Numbered from the stretch's first letter, positions 15,867 to 24,116 are shown. The stretch: DNA of 30,531 bases from CAMLHU01 sp049680185 (GCA_049680185.1 JBAUHI010000035.1:1-30531), one strand, 5' to 3'. Numbers and translations are program-made. Notes: generated by a model not told the origin, from the sequence alone.

Positions 15867-16643
15867 TCACTTCTTGTCCGCGATCTTGGCCAGGAGGGCC
15901 GTCCCCTCGGCCTTGTAGGTCGGGTCCATCGCGTCGGTGGCCGGCAGCGACTCGACCAGTTCCAGCTGGGTCCGGGCCTCGGGCCATTCCTCGCGGTCGA
16001 TGAGGATCTCGGCCAGGTCGAGGTGGTGGTACACGTAGCTCGGATTGATGGCCACGGCCTTTTCCATGAACTTCTGGGCGTTGTCCCAGCTGGCCTCGTT
16101 GAACACGGCACCGCCCAGGAACGTCTTGGCAAAGAAGCGGGTCAGGCCGGACAGGCGCATGATCTCCGCGTTCCAGCGGCCCAGCACGTGGTAGGCGCCA
16201 TCATGTTCGGGATCGAGGGCGATGGCCCGCAAGGCCTCGTCACGGATCTCCTTGGCCCGCTTGACCCGTTCCTTCTTGCTCTTGGTGAGCGAGGCGCGAC
16301 CGATCGCCTGGGCCAACGCAAAGTGCCCGTCGGCCCCCATCGAGTCGGCGGCCACGGCCCGGCGTGCGAGCACCTCGGCCTCGGCGTACATTGAATCACG
16401 GGCCGGGCTCTTCGCGGTGTCCGGGATCTGCTTGCCGATGTCCACCAGCGCGTCCGACGCCCGCCAGAGCGCCTCATAGTCGACACTGTCGAGTGCGAGC
16501 GCCTCACGGTAGTGCATGAGCCCCGTGCGGGGGTCGAGATCCTCGACACCCTTGCCCATCTGGACGTGATCAGAGGCGGTCTGGGCCGCGACGGGGGCCG
16601 CCATGAGGCAGAGCGCGGCCAACACACAGGCGGTCGATCGCAT
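15867..16643 (-). CDS. Exported TPR-repeat protein
   Basis: A 258-residue protein with a clear signal peptide (MRSTACVLAALCLMAAPVAAQ, cleavage after AAA/VAA-Q type site) followed by tetratricopeptide-like helices: GLMHYREALALDS, LARRAVAADSMGADGHFALAQA, ALRAIALDPEHDGAYHVLGR, AVAINPSYVYHHLDLAEILIDR. It should be periplasmic. GAGGAG lies five bases before the ATG at 16643. It is first in a long same-strand run (TPR, GAF, ligA, tricorn-like). No enzymatic motif; a scaffold or assembly role is inferred only from the repeats. The 44-base gap to the divergent nucleoside phosphorylase gene leaves little room for two separate promoters. Confidence 0.82.
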   Translation of the reverse strand: MRSTACVLAALCLMAAPVAAQTASDHVQMGKGVEDLDPRTGLMHYREALALDSVDYEALWRASDALVDIGKQIPDTAKSPARDSMYAEAEVLARRAVAADSMGADGHFALAQAIGRASLTKSKKERVKRAKEIRDEALRAIALDPEHDGAYHVLGRWNAEIMRLSGLTRFFAKTFLGGAVFNEASWDNAQKFMEKAVAINPSYVYHHLDLAEILIDREEWPEARTQLELVESLPATDAMDPTYKAEGTALLAKIADKK

Positions 16644-16687
16644 TCGGACTCCTCAGCTCGGGACACCAACACCGGGATGACCCTCTA

Positions 16688-18016
16688 ATGCTCGTCTCCA
16701 AGCTCATCGAGCGCAAGCGCGACGGCGGGACGCTCACTCCTGCCGAGTGGGCCGAACTGATCGCGGGCTACACCAACGGCGATGTTCCCGATTACCAGAT
16801 GTCCGCCCTGGCGATGGCCGTGGTCTGGCGCGGTCTGGCCCCCGAGGAACTTTCGGCGCTGGTCGACGGGATGCTCGCCTCCGGTGACCGGCTCCATTTC
16901 GACGGCTGGGCGACCCCGCGGGTCGACAAACACTCGACCGGTGGCGTGGGTGACAAGGTCTCCATCATCCTGGCACCGATGGTCGCGGCGTGCGGCGTCG
17001 CGGTCCCGATGATGTCGGGCCGCGGGCTCGGACACACCGGCGGGACCGTCGACAAACTGGAGTCGATCCCCGGGTTCCGGGTGGGACTCTCCCTTCGTGA
17101 GGCCGAGGAGCAGACCCGTAAGCTCGGCGTCGCAATGCTGATGGCGAGCCCCGAGGTGGCCCGGGCGGACCAGAAACTGTACGGCCTGCGCGACGTGACG
17201 GGTACCGTGGCGAGCGTCCCGCTCATCACCGCCAGCATCATGTCCAAGAAGCTGGCGGAAGGGCTCAACGGGCTGGTGCTCGACGTCAAGAGCGGCAGCG
17301 GTGCGTTCCTCACGGAGCTGGAACAGTCGCTCACACTGGCGCGCACGATGATCGAGGTCGGCGAGTCACGCGGATGTCGCACGGTGGCGCTGGTCACGGC
17401 GATGGACCGGCCCCTCGGGCGCGCCTGTGGCAACGCCCTGGAGATCGAGGAGTCCATCATGGCGCTCCAGGGGCAGGGTCCCGAGGACCTGATGGAAGTG
17501 ACGTATGCCCTCGGCGTCGAGATGCTCCTCGTGGCCGGTGTCACGCGCGATGCGAAGGACGCGCGGCATCGGCTCGAAGAGGTGCTCCGTTCCGGCAAGG
17601 CGGCCGAGCGGTTCGAGGCGATGGTGGAGGCCCAAGGTGGCAACCCGGCGGTGGTGGAGGATCCGTCCATCCTGCCGCAGGCCAGCGAGGTCGAGGTGTT
17701 CCGGGCGCCCCAGGCCGGGACCGTGGCGCGGGTAGAGCCGCGTCGGATCGGGTTCGGCGTCATCGAACTTGGCGGGGGGCGCGCGCGCAAGGAGGATACG
17801 GTCGATCCGAGCGTCGGGTTCGTGATCACGGCGCGGCCGGGTGACACGGTCGTGGCCGGTGAACCGATCGCGAGCGTCTTTGCGCAGGACCGGGCCGGGG
17901 TCGAGCACGGGCTCACCGTCCTGGCCGAGGCGATCAGCTTCGGTCCCCCTGCCAAGCTGCTGCCGCTGGTGAGTCATCGCATCTCGAAGGATGGCACGGA
18001 GGTGCTGGGGACGTGA
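16688..18016 (+). CDS. deoA: Pyrimidine-nucleoside / thymidine phosphorylase
   Basis: A 442-residue cytoplasmic enzyme that splits thymidine, and possibly uridine, with phosphate to base and sugar-1-phosphate, for nucleoside salvage. The glycosyltransferase family 3 signatures are plain: KHSTGGVGDK at residues 81-90 and the phosphate/substrate block SGRGLGHTGGTVDKLE at 110-125, then ASIMSKKLAEG and VKSGSGAF. The C-terminal domain begins near EVFRAPQAGTVARV. Both DeoA and the broader pyrimidine-nucleoside phosphorylases (Pdp) share these motifs, so substrate range is not settled and the symbol is a family call. The ATG at 16688 matches the normal N-terminus. The stop overlaps the start of a small membrane protein gene (GTGA). 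Confidence 0.92.
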   Translation: MLVSKLIERKRDGGTLTPAEWAELIAGYTNGDVPDYQMSALAMAVVWRGLAPEELSALVDGMLASGDRLHFDGWATPRVDKHSTGGVGDKVSIILAPMVAACGVAVPMMSGRGLGHTGGTVDKLESIPGFRVGLSLREAEEQTRKLGVAMLMASPEVARADQKLYGLRDVTGTVASVPLITASIMSKKLAEGLNGLVLDVKSGSGAFLTELEQSLTLARTMIEVGESRGCRTVALVTAMDRPLGRACGNALEIEESIMALQGQGPEDLMEVTYALGVEMLLVAGVTRDAKDARHRLEEVLRSGKAAERFEAMVEAQGGNPAVVEDPSILPQASEVEVFRAPQAGTVARVEPRRIGFGVIELGGGRARKEDTVDPSVGFVITARPGDTVVAGEPIASVFAQDRAGVEHGLTVLAEAISFGPPAKLLPLVSHRISKDGTEVLGT

Positions 18017-18240
18017 CCGGCGCGTTGATGGTGGCGGGGCTCCTGGTCCTGGCGGTGGCCGTATGGCTTCTGCGACCCCGGCGCCGACCGATGGTGGACC
18101 CATGGGAGACCGACGTGGCCGAGCCCCCGGATCGGATCGAGCTCGACCGGGCCGAGCGGGCGATCCGGGATCGGGACCGGATCCGCGAGCCGGAGGAGGA
18201 GGTCCCCGGTGATGATTGGGGGCCGGGCGCACCGGGGTGA
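18013..18240 (+). CDS. Small single-span membrane protein, unknown function
   Basis: A 75-residue predicted protein. One hydrophobic helix at residues 4-20 (ALMVAGLLVLAVAVWLL) is followed by an RPRRRP stop-transfer segment and a charged, acidic and proline-rich tail. The start is GTG at 18013, overlapping the deoA stop by four bases (GTGA), the same coupling seen at recF and glpK in this window, which supports translation. I recognise no family. The charged tail would face the cytoplasm by the positive-inside rule. Confidence 0.6.
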   Translation: MTGALMVAGLLVLAVAVWLLRPRRRPMVDPWETDVAEPPDRIELDRAERAIRDRDRIREPEEEVPGDDWGPGAPG

Positions 18241-18290
18241 GGGGGAGTGGACGGGGCGGGGCGGGGCGGCCATCTTTGATGTTCCCCGCC
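18241..18290 (+). other. Potential G-quadruplex competing with a hairpin
   Basis: Directly after the stop of the small membrane protein gene there are four runs of at least four G: 18241-18245, 18253-18256, 18258-18261 and 18263-18266, with loops of 7, 1 and 1 bases. The last run also belongs to GGCGGGG (18260-18266), which can pair with CCCCGCC (18284-18290) over a 17-base loop. Only one of the two folds can form at a time. It sits about 40-90 bases upstream of the next gene. Confidence 0.5.
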
Positions 18291-18327
18291 TGAGCACGGT
18301 CCCGGTCCCTTGGGGCATCCCTACCTG

Positions 18328-18738
18328 ATGGCCACTCGCAAGCTGGTCCCGGTTCTCGCCACCCTTGTGGCCGTGATGCTCTTGGCCGACACGGGGTGGG
18401 CGGTCTCCGCCCGCATCTTCGGCTGGTATCACGGGCACGCCATCATGTTCGTCTCGATGACGATGTACATCGTCGCCGGATTCGTCGCCTACGATTGCGG
18501 CGGTCGGATCCTCTCCGCGCTCGCGGGTGCCGTGGTCTGCATCGTGGACAACACGCTCGGCACGCTCATCACCTGGTGCATCCTGCCCGTCTCGGTGGCC
18601 CGCACCCTTCCTTCCATCCCGGACCTGGCCACGATGCTTGCGGCAAGCGTGGTCATGGCGCTGGCACTTGGCCTCATCGGCGGCCTGCTGGCCGCGACCC
18701 GTCACCAGTGGCAGGAACGGCACCGGTCGACGGTATGA
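18328..18738 (+). CDS. Small four-helix membrane protein, unknown function
   Basis: A 136-residue protein with four predicted transmembrane segments: about residues 7-25 (VPVLATLVAVMLLADTGWA), 36-55 (AIMFVSMTMYIVAGFVAYD), 62-85 and 105-125. The C-terminal tail RHQWQERHRSTV is cytoplasmic by charge. The ATG at 18328 is preferred over an in-frame TTG at 18310. Its stop overlaps the start of the APC permease gene by four bases (ATGA), so the two are translationally coupled. I do not recognise the family; it may be an accessory or stability factor for the transporter, which is inference from coupling only. Confidence 0.72.
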   Translation: MATRKLVPVLATLVAVMLLADTGWAVSARIFGWYHGHAIMFVSMTMYIVAGFVAYDCGGRILSALAGAVVCIVDNTLGTLITWCILPVSVARTLPSIPDLATMLAASVVMALALGLIGGLLAATRHQWQERHRSTV

Positions 18739-20129
18739 GCGGCCCGGGCGAACTCCGCCGCGTGATGCGGCTCCAGGACGTCGTGCTGTTCTATATCGTC
18801 GCGGTGGTGGGGCCGAGGTGGATCGCGACCGCGGCGGCGGCGGGGCCCAGCTCGCTCGTGATCTGGGCCATCGCCTGCGCGGCGATGTTCATACCCAGCG
18901 CGTTCACCGTGCTGGAATTGAGCACTCGGTATCCCGATGAGGGGGGCATTTACCTCTGGGTCAAGGAGGCCTTCGGCGAGCGGGCAGGCTTCCTGACGGG
19001 GTGGCTCTACTGGGCGAGCAACCTGGCGTATTTCCCCGGATTGCTCTATTTCGCGGCCGGCAATGCGCTGTTCGTCGGCGGGCATCACTTTGATTCGCTG
19101 GCGGCCAGCGCCCCGTACTACATCTGCTTCTCGCTCGTCGGGCTCGGGCTGGCCCTCTGGCTCAACATCATCGGGCTCGACATCGGCAAGCACCTCCACA
19201 ATGTGGGCGCCTGGGCCACCTGGGTGCCGGTCGCGTTGCTCGTGGGTATCGGCCTGGCGGCTGGCATCCGCTTCGGCGTCGCGAGCGACTTCTCCCTGCA
19301 CGCACTGGTCCCATCGACCCACCTCTCGGACATCGCGTTCTGGTCGACGCTGGCCTTCGCATTCGGAGGCCTGGAGACCGCCTCGCTGATGGGGGGAGAG
19401 ATCCAGGAGCCTCGTCGCACCGTGCCGCGCGCCATCATGATCGCCGGTCTGGCTATCACCGCCATCTATGTACTGGGCACGTTGGCGGTGCTCGTGGCGC
19501 TCCCGACCGGCGAGGTGAGCGGCATCCAGGGGATCATGCAGGCGATCGCGCGGGCGGCGGAGCGGACCGGCATGGGTGCGCTGGTGCCGGTGGCGGCGCT
19601 CCTCATTGCCGTCGGGAGCGTCGGAGGGGTCGGGGCCTGGCTCGCGGCCGTGAGCCGTCTTCCTTTTGTGGCGGGGATCGATCGGGCGCTCCCGCCCGCC
19701 TTTGCGCGGCTGCACCCGAAGTGGGGCACGCCGGTGCTGTCACTGGTGGTGCAGGCCGTGATCGCGGCGGTCTTCGTGGTCCTGGGCCAGGCGGGGACCA
19801 CCGTGCGGGCGGCGTACGACATCCTGGTCAGCATGACCATCATCTGCTTCTTCATCCCCTACGCATTCATGTTCGCGGCGATGGTCCGGGTGCAGTGGTT
19901 CCCGGCGGGTGCCGGCGTGCGGCGCCCGCCCGGTGGGCGCCCGGTGGCGGTGGTGCTGGGGGTGGTGGGATTCGTGGTCGTGGTGCTGTCGATCCTGCTC
20001 GCCTCGTTGCCGTCACCCAATGACCCCCACCCGGCCCAGGCGGTGGTGAAGGTCGTGGGGATCAACCTGCTGCTGGTGGTGGCGGGGTTCGTGCTGTACG
20101 CGATCGCGAAGCGGAAGGCGACGACCTAA
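18735..20129 (+). CDS. APC-family amino acid/polyamine permease
   Basis: A 464-residue inner-membrane transporter with about 12 hydrophobic segments. The APC signature STRYPDEGGIYLWVKEAFGERAG is split here by helix 2 to helix 3, and the GGLETASLMGGEIQEPRRTVPRAI segment is the typical helix 6-7 region of AA_permease_2 proteins. Substrate is probably an amino acid or amine; it cannot be narrowed. The first helix carries VVGPRWIATAAAAGPSSL in place of the common glycine-rich GxG motif, a variant that occurs in part of the family. The true start is the ATG at 18735, overlapping the upstream gene by four bases; a longer frame from 18396 is an artefact. It is convergent with gyrB, with a hairpin at 20148-20186. 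Confidence 0.88.
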   Translation: MSGPGELRRVMRLQDVVLFYIVAVVGPRWIATAAAAGPSSLVIWAIACAAMFIPSAFTVLELSTRYPDEGGIYLWVKEAFGERAGFLTGWLYWASNLAYFPGLLYFAAGNALFVGGHHFDSLAASAPYYICFSLVGLGLALWLNIIGLDIGKHLHNVGAWATWVPVALLVGIGLAAGIRFGVASDFSLHALVPSTHLSDIAFWSTLAFAFGGLETASLMGGEIQEPRRTVPRAIMIAGLAITAIYVLGTLAVLVALPTGEVSGIQGIMQAIARAAERTGMGALVPVAALLIAVGSVGGVGAWLAAVSRLPFVAGIDRALPPAFARLHPKWGTPVLSLVVQAVIAAVFVVLGQAGTTVRAAYDILVSMTIICFFIPYAFMFAAMVRVQWFPAGAGVRRPPGGRPVAVVLGVVGFVVVVLSILLASLPSPNDPHPAQAVVKVVGINLLLVVAGFVLYAIAKRKATT

Positions 20130-20147
20130 GGGACGGGGCAGAATGAA

Positions 20148-20186
20148 AAGAGGAGAAGGCGCGGTGATCTGCGTTCTTCTCCTCTT
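20148..20186. terminator. Bidirectional terminator between the permease and gyrB genes
   Basis: AAGAGGAGAAG (20148-20158) and CTTCTCCTCTT (20176-20186) form a perfect 11-bp stem with a 17-base loop, in the 132-base gap between two convergent genes. On the plus strand the right arm and its continuation are pyrimidine-rich (CCTTCC). On the minus strand the stem is followed by TTCATTC. A strict U tract is absent. Confidence 0.6.
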
Positions 20187-20232
20187 CCTTCCGGTCCCGT
20201 GCGTCGCCCATCCCACCTTCCGCGTACGTATC

Positions 20233-20260
20233 ACCCGCCACCCGCCACGCGACACCCGTC
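20233..20260. repeat. Short heptamer array (ACCCGCC type) next to the gyrB stop
   Basis: Four contiguous 7-base units: ACCCGCC, ACCCGCC, ACGCGAC, ACCCGTC, ending one base before the gyrB stop codon (20262-20264). The motif resembles the CGCCAC units at 9687-9707. Confidence 0.55.
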
Positions 20261-20261
20261 G

Positions 20262-22199
20262 TCACACGTCGAGGTTGGACACGTATTTCGCGTTGGCCTC
20301 GATGAAGAGCCGGCGCGGCTCCACTTCATCGCCCATCAGCTCGTCGAAGAGCTTGCTCGCCTCGACGGCGTCCTGCATGGTGACGCGCAACAGGGTGCGC
20401 TTGGTGGGGTCCATCGTCGTCTCCCGCAGCTGGTCCGGGTTCATTTCGCCGAGACCCTTGTAGCGCTGGATCATCACGTTGCCCTTGGCCTCCGGGCCCT
20501 GCAGCCGCTTGACGTACTCCTCCCGTTCCGGCTCCCCGTAGGCGTAGTACACCTCCTTGCCCTTGGCCACCCGGTAGAGCGGCGGCTGGGCAATGTACAT
20601 GTACCCCGCGTCGATCAGTTCCGGCATCTGGCGGAAGAAGAACGTGAGCAGGAGCGTGCGGATGTGCGCGCCATCCACGTCGGCGTCGGTCATCAGGATG
20701 ATCTTGTGGTAGCGCGCGTCCTCGAGTTTGAAGTCTTCCCGGACGCCCGCGCCGATGGCGATGATCATCGACCGGATCTCTTCGTTGCTCAGGATCTTGT
20801 CGATCCGCGCCTTCTCCACGTTGAGGATCTTGCCGCGCAGCGGCAGGATGGCCTGGAAGGAGCGGTCGCGTCCCTGCTTGGCGGAGCCGCCGGCGGAATC
20901 GCCCTCGACCAGGAAGAGCTCGCAGGTCTTGGGGTCGTCGTTGGAGCAGTCCGCCAGCTTGCCCGGCAGCACTGCGTTGTCGAGGCCCGACTTCTTGCGC
21001 ACGAGGTCCCGTGCCTTGCGGGCGGCCTCGCGGGCGCGCGCCGCGCTGGTGGCCTTTTCGATGATGGCCTTGGCCACGCCCGGGTGCTCCTCCAGCCAGG
21101 TCCCCAGCTGTTCGTTGACCACCGTCTTGACGATCCCCTCGACCTCGGAATTGCCGAGCTTGGTCTTGGTCTGCCCCTCGAACTGCGGCTCCTTCACCTT
21201 GACGTGCAGCACGCAGGTGAGGCCTTCGCGGATGTCCTCGCCCGAGAGGGTGAAGTCCGCCTTCTTGAGCGATGGCAGGTCCTTCGCGAACTCGTTGATC
21301 GTCCTCGTCAGGGCCGACTTGAACCCGGTGAGGTGGGTCCCGCCCTCGTGGGTGTTGATGTTGTTGACGAAGGTGAAGGTGTTCTCGTTGTACCCGTCCT
21401 CGTACTGCAACGCCAAGTCCACCTCGACGTCGTCCTTGGTGGCCGAGAAGTTGACCGGCTTCGGGAAGAGCGGCTTCTTGTTCCGATTGAGCCACAGGAC
21501 GAACTCGGCCAACCCGCCCTTCGCCATGAACGTCTCTTCGTGCGGCGCCTCGCCCCGCTCATCCTTCAGCGAGATCGACACGCCCTTGTTGAGGAATGAC
21601 AGCTGGCGGAGCCGATCGGCGAGGGTGTTCCAGTTGTACTCGAGCACGGTAAAGATCTCGGGGTCGGGCTTGAACCGGACGGTGGTGCCGGTCTCCTTGG
21701 ACTTGCCCAGGATCGTCAACTTCTTGACGGTCTGGCCCCGCACGAACCCCATGTGATACACCTGGCCATCGCGCATGACCTTGACCTCAAGGCGCTCGGA
21801 CAACGCATTGACCACCGACACACCGACGCCGTGCAGTCCGCCGGACACCTTGTAGGTGTCCTTGTCGAACTTGCCGCCGGCGTGGAGGACGGTGAGCGCC
21901 AGCTCCACGCCGGGGATCTTCTCGGTCGGGTGGATGTCGACCGGGATGCCCCGCCCGTTGTCATCGACCGACACCGAGTTGTCGGGGTGGATGGTCACCA
22001 CGATGGTGTCGCAGAAACCCGCGAGCGCTTCGTCGATCGAGTTGTCCACCACCTCGTACACGAGGTGGTGCAGGCCGTTCTCGCTGGTGGACCCGATGTA
22101 CATCCCGGGCCGCTTCCGCACCGCCTCGAGTCCCTTGAGCACGGTGATCGATTGGGCGTCGTAGTCCTTGGGCTTCGTTTCTGCCGGCGTCTTGGCCAT
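20262..22199 (-). CDS. gyrB: DNA gyrase subunit B
   Basis: A 645-residue ATPase subunit of DNA gyrase, which introduces negative supercoils with GyrA. The GHKL ATPase domain has YEVVDNSIDEAL (Glu49, Asn53), NGRGIP at 81-86 and GLHGVGVSVVNALS. The TOPRIM domain has EGDSAGG at 432-438 and DADVDGAHIRTLLLTFFFR at 505 onward. The C-terminal end is QRYKGLGEMNPDQL. Length fits the short-form GyrB without the enterobacterial insertion. The ATG at 22199 lies 13 bases after the dciA stop, in the gene order recF-dciA-gyrB found near the replication origin of many bacteria. gyrA is not in the window. Confidence 0.96.
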   Translation of the reverse strand: MAKTPAETKPKDYDAQSITVLKGLEAVRKRPGMYIGSTSENGLHHLVYEVVDNSIDEALAGFCDTIVVTIHPDNSVSVDDNGRGIPVDIHPTEKIPGVELALTVLHAGGKFDKDTYKVSGGLHGVGVSVVNALSERLEVKVMRDGQVYHMGFVRGQTVKKLTILGKSKETGTTVRFKPDPEIFTVLEYNWNTLADRLRQLSFLNKGVSISLKDERGEAPHEETFMAKGGLAEFVLWLNRNKKPLFPKPVNFSATKDDVEVDLALQYEDGYNENTFTFVNNINTHEGGTHLTGFKSALTRTINEFAKDLPSLKKADFTLSGEDIREGLTCVLHVKVKEPQFEGQTKTKLGNSEVEGIVKTVVNEQLGTWLEEHPGVAKAIIEKATSAARAREAARKARDLVRKKSGLDNAVLPGKLADCSNDDPKTCELFLVEGDSAGGSAKQGRDRSFQAILPLRGKILNVEKARIDKILSNEEIRSMIIAIGAGVREDFKLEDARYHKIILMTDADVDGAHIRTLLLTFFFRQMPELIDAGYMYIAQPPLYRVAKGKEVYYAYGEPEREEYVKRLQGPEAKGNVMIQRYKGLGEMNPDQLRETTMDPTKRTLLRVTMQDAVEASKLFDELMGDEVEPRRLFIEANAKYVSNLDV

Positions 22200-22212
22200 G
22201 GCTCCCTGGGGG

Positions 22213-22548
22213 TTAGGGCCGGTCCGGGGCGAGCGCGCCCGGGATCCAGCGGATGCTAGTGATCAGGCGCGTGCGGCGCCCGGCGTTCAATCGCCCGATG
22301 ATGCGCGGCGTCATCAGGCTCAATTCACTCGCCCACGGCGCGGTCGCGACCCGGACGCGCAGGATGCCGTCGGCGGAAACGCTCTCGGGTGCGGTGACCT
22401 TCGCGATCTGCGGGCCGACCAACTGGGCCCACTCCTCCAGCACGCCGGCCTGTTCGACCCGGGTCTTGATCCCCGATCCCTTGAGCCACGTCTCCAACGC
22501 CTCCGCGAGGGGGGTCGGTCGGCTGGGGGATCGCGACGCGCGTGCCAT
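22213..22548 (-). CDS. dciA: DciA (DUF721) replicative helicase loader/regulator
   Basis: A 111-residue DUF721 protein. DciA is the ancestral partner of the DnaB helicase in bacteria that lack DnaC or DnaI, helping to place DnaB at the origin. The KH-like domain is seen from LAEALETWLKGSGI through VLEEWAQLVGPQIAKVTAPESVSADGILRVRVATAPWASELS to LNAGRRTRLI. Position between recF and gyrB strongly supports the assignment. The ATG at 22548 is preferred to a TTG at 22560, because GGAG then lies about 11 bases upstream, whereas it would touch the TTG. The C-terminal extension is short. Confidence 0.85.
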   Translation of the reverse strand: MARASRSPSRPTPLAEALETWLKGSGIKTRVEQAGVLEEWAQLVGPQIAKVTAPESVSADGILRVRVATAPWASELSLMTPRIIGRLNAGRRTRLITSIRWIPGALAPDRP

Positions 22549-22576
22549 GGTGCGGATCAACTCCGTGGGAACAGGT

Positions 22577-23653
22577 TCACCCGACCGTCACCGCACCGGC
22601 GGTCACTCGCCACACCGGCAGTCCCAGGTTGGCGGGGATCTCCTCGGGGCGCGGTGCTGTGAGCAGCGACTGACGGACCCCGCCATCGGAGAGTCGTGCG
22701 GCGAGGCGCCGCTGGCGCTCCCGGTCGAGCTCGGCGAACACATCGTCGAGGATGAGCACCGGCTCCTCCGCGCGTGCCGTGCGCAGGGTGCCGAGCTCGA
22801 GGAGCTTGAGCGCGATCGCCGCACTGCGTTGCTGCCCGGTCGATCCGAAGTCCCGGAGCGTCCTGCCGCCCAGCGTGAGGCGGAGATCATCTCGGTGCGG
22901 ACCGATGGTGGTCATGCCCCGCAGCCGATCCCGGGCCTCGACCTCCCGGAACAGCGGCTCCCACGCCGCCGCGTCCGCCAGTTCCAGCCGGCCAGCATAG
23001 CTGAGCCCGGGCACCTCCGCCTCACCCAACCCGCCAAACTCATTCTCGAAGGCCGCACCGGCCCCGGCACACCACTCTGATCGCACCCCGACCAGCGTCG
23101 CGCCGGCGGCGCTCAACGCCGACTCGAACGCCCGCGCCGAATCCAGTTGCCCCTGGCGCAATGCGGCATTCCGCTGCGCCAGCGCCGCGCGATACCGGGC
23201 GAGCGCGCCGAGGTACACTGGGTCGGCGAGCGACAACATCCGGTCGAGGTACTGGCGTCGCTCCGAGGGCGGGCCTGCCGCCAGCGCAGTATCGGTCGGG
23301 AGGAACGCCACCGCCAGCCACTGTCCGGCCGCACGCTGGAGGCTCCGTTCCGGCACGTCGTCGATCCGGACCCGCTTCTCCTTCGTCTCGGCGTGATAGG
23401 TCACGTTCGCGCGATGGCCAGGATCCTCGCCCCACTCGACTTCGATCGCGAATCCCGGACCCCCGAACCCCGCCAGCGCTGCGTCCTTGGCCCCCCGGAA
23501 CGAACGGAAGAGGACCGGGTAGTACACCGCCTCGAGCAAGTTCGTCTTTCCGGCGCCATTGGGGCCCAGCAGTGCGACCCCACCCTCCGGCAGTTCCAGT
23601 TCGGTCGGCGCCAGGTTACGGAATCCCCGGGCCGTCAGCCGTCTGAGCCTCAC
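22577..23653 (-). CDS. recF: RecF, gap-repair SMC-like ATPase
   Basis: A 358-residue RecF, which with RecO and RecR loads RecA at single-strand gaps and helps restart stalled forks. The Walker A GPNGAGKT is at residues 30-37, with the family N-terminus LTARGFRNL before it. PTDTALAAGPPSERRQYLDRML is the RecF-specific segment. The ABC signature is STGQQRSAAIAL and Walker B is PVLILDDVFAELD. The start is GTG at 23653, whose last bases overlap the TGA of the upstream lipoprotein gene (GTGA). It precedes dciA by 28 bases and so belongs to the recF-dciA-gyrB cluster. Confidence 0.95.
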   Translation of the reverse strand: MRLRRLTARGFRNLAPTELELPEGGVALLGPNGAGKTNLLEAVYYPVLFRSFRGAKDAALAGFGGPGFAIEVEWGEDPGHRANVTYHAETKEKRVRIDDVPERSLQRAAGQWLAVAFLPTDTALAAGPPSERRQYLDRMLSLADPVYLGALARYRAALAQRNAALRQGQLDSARAFESALSAAGATLVGVRSEWCAGAGAAFENEFGGLGEAEVPGLSYAGRLELADAAAWEPLFREVEARDRLRGMTTIGPHRDDLRLTLGGRTLRDFGSTGQQRSAAIALKLLELGTLRTARAEEPVLILDDVFAELDRERQRRLAARLSDGGVRQSLLTAPRPEEIPANLGLPVWRVTAGAVTVG

Positions 23654-24066
23654 GGCCGGACCAGAATGCTCAGGCTCCGGGTGAATCCCGTGTCGCTCAG
23701 CTCATCCACCGCCGTGGCGAAGAACGTCACCGTGCCGGTGTCCGCGAACGCCGATCCGGAGAAATGCTGTTCGAAGAAGACGGTGTCCGTTCTGCCGTTC
23801 CCGAATATCGGCGGAATGAAGAACGCGATCCCCTGGACGGAGAACCAGATGGAGTCCACGCCATCGGGGTCGATCGCATAGCCGCGTATGTTGAGGGAAT
23901 CGCCGACCGTGATCCCGGTGTCGCGATGCGGTGCCGTGATCGCGAGGATGGGCCCGCTCCCAGCGGCTCCGGGCGTGGGGAACGTCAGGCGCTCCCGCGC
24001 CTGGCACGCCGCGACGCCCCCGACCACAGAGAGCGCACCCACCAGCCGGACCCAGCCGCGTGACAT
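23650..24066 (-). CDS. Predicted small lipoprotein with Ig-like fold
   Basis: A 138-residue protein with an N-terminal signal and lipobox (LSVVGGVAAC, Cys21), followed by a short linker and about 95 residues with beta-sandwich pattern. Segments such as ITAPHRDTGITVGDSLNIRGYAIDPDGVDSIWFSV resemble bacterial Ig-like or PKD-type domains. It should be anchored in the inner or outer membrane. The stop overlaps the recF start by four bases, so a surface lipoprotein is coupled to a DNA repair gene, probably by operon fusion rather than shared function. A possible -10 (TTAAAT) ends seven bases before the ATG, raising the possibility of leaderless translation. Confidence 0.72.
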   Translation of the reverse strand: MSRGWVRLVGALSVVGGVAACQARERLTFPTPGAAGSGPILAITAPHRDTGITVGDSLNIRGYAIDPDGVDSIWFSVQGIAFFIPPIFGNGRTDTVFFEQHFSGSAFADTGTVTFFATAVDELSDTGFTRSLSILVRP

Positions 24067-24073
24067 GCCCTGA

Positions 24074-24102
24074 ATTTAACCGGAACGGGCTCCCCGTGTT
24101 CG
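24074..24102 (-). promoter_or_regulatory. Weak promoter candidate for the lipoprotein-recF-dciA-gyrB unit
   Basis: On the minus strand CGAACA (24102-24097) and TTAAAT (24079-24074) are 17 bases apart, matching 3 of 6 and about 4 of 6 consensus positions. The -10 ends seven bases before the ATG at 24066, so the transcript would be leaderless or nearly so. Confidence 0.3.
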
Positions 24103-24116
24103 GGCGCCGGGGACCG

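Noticed and set aside
20143..20463. Plus-strand frame beginning with a signal-peptide-like sequence (MKRGEGAVICVLLLFLPVP)
   Set aside because: The hydrophobic stretch is produced by the 11-bp terminator hairpin and flanking pyrimidines. The rest is antisense to gyrB.
20199..21599. 466-codon plus-strand frame over gyrB
   Set aside because: It is antisense to a full-length, motif-complete gyrB.
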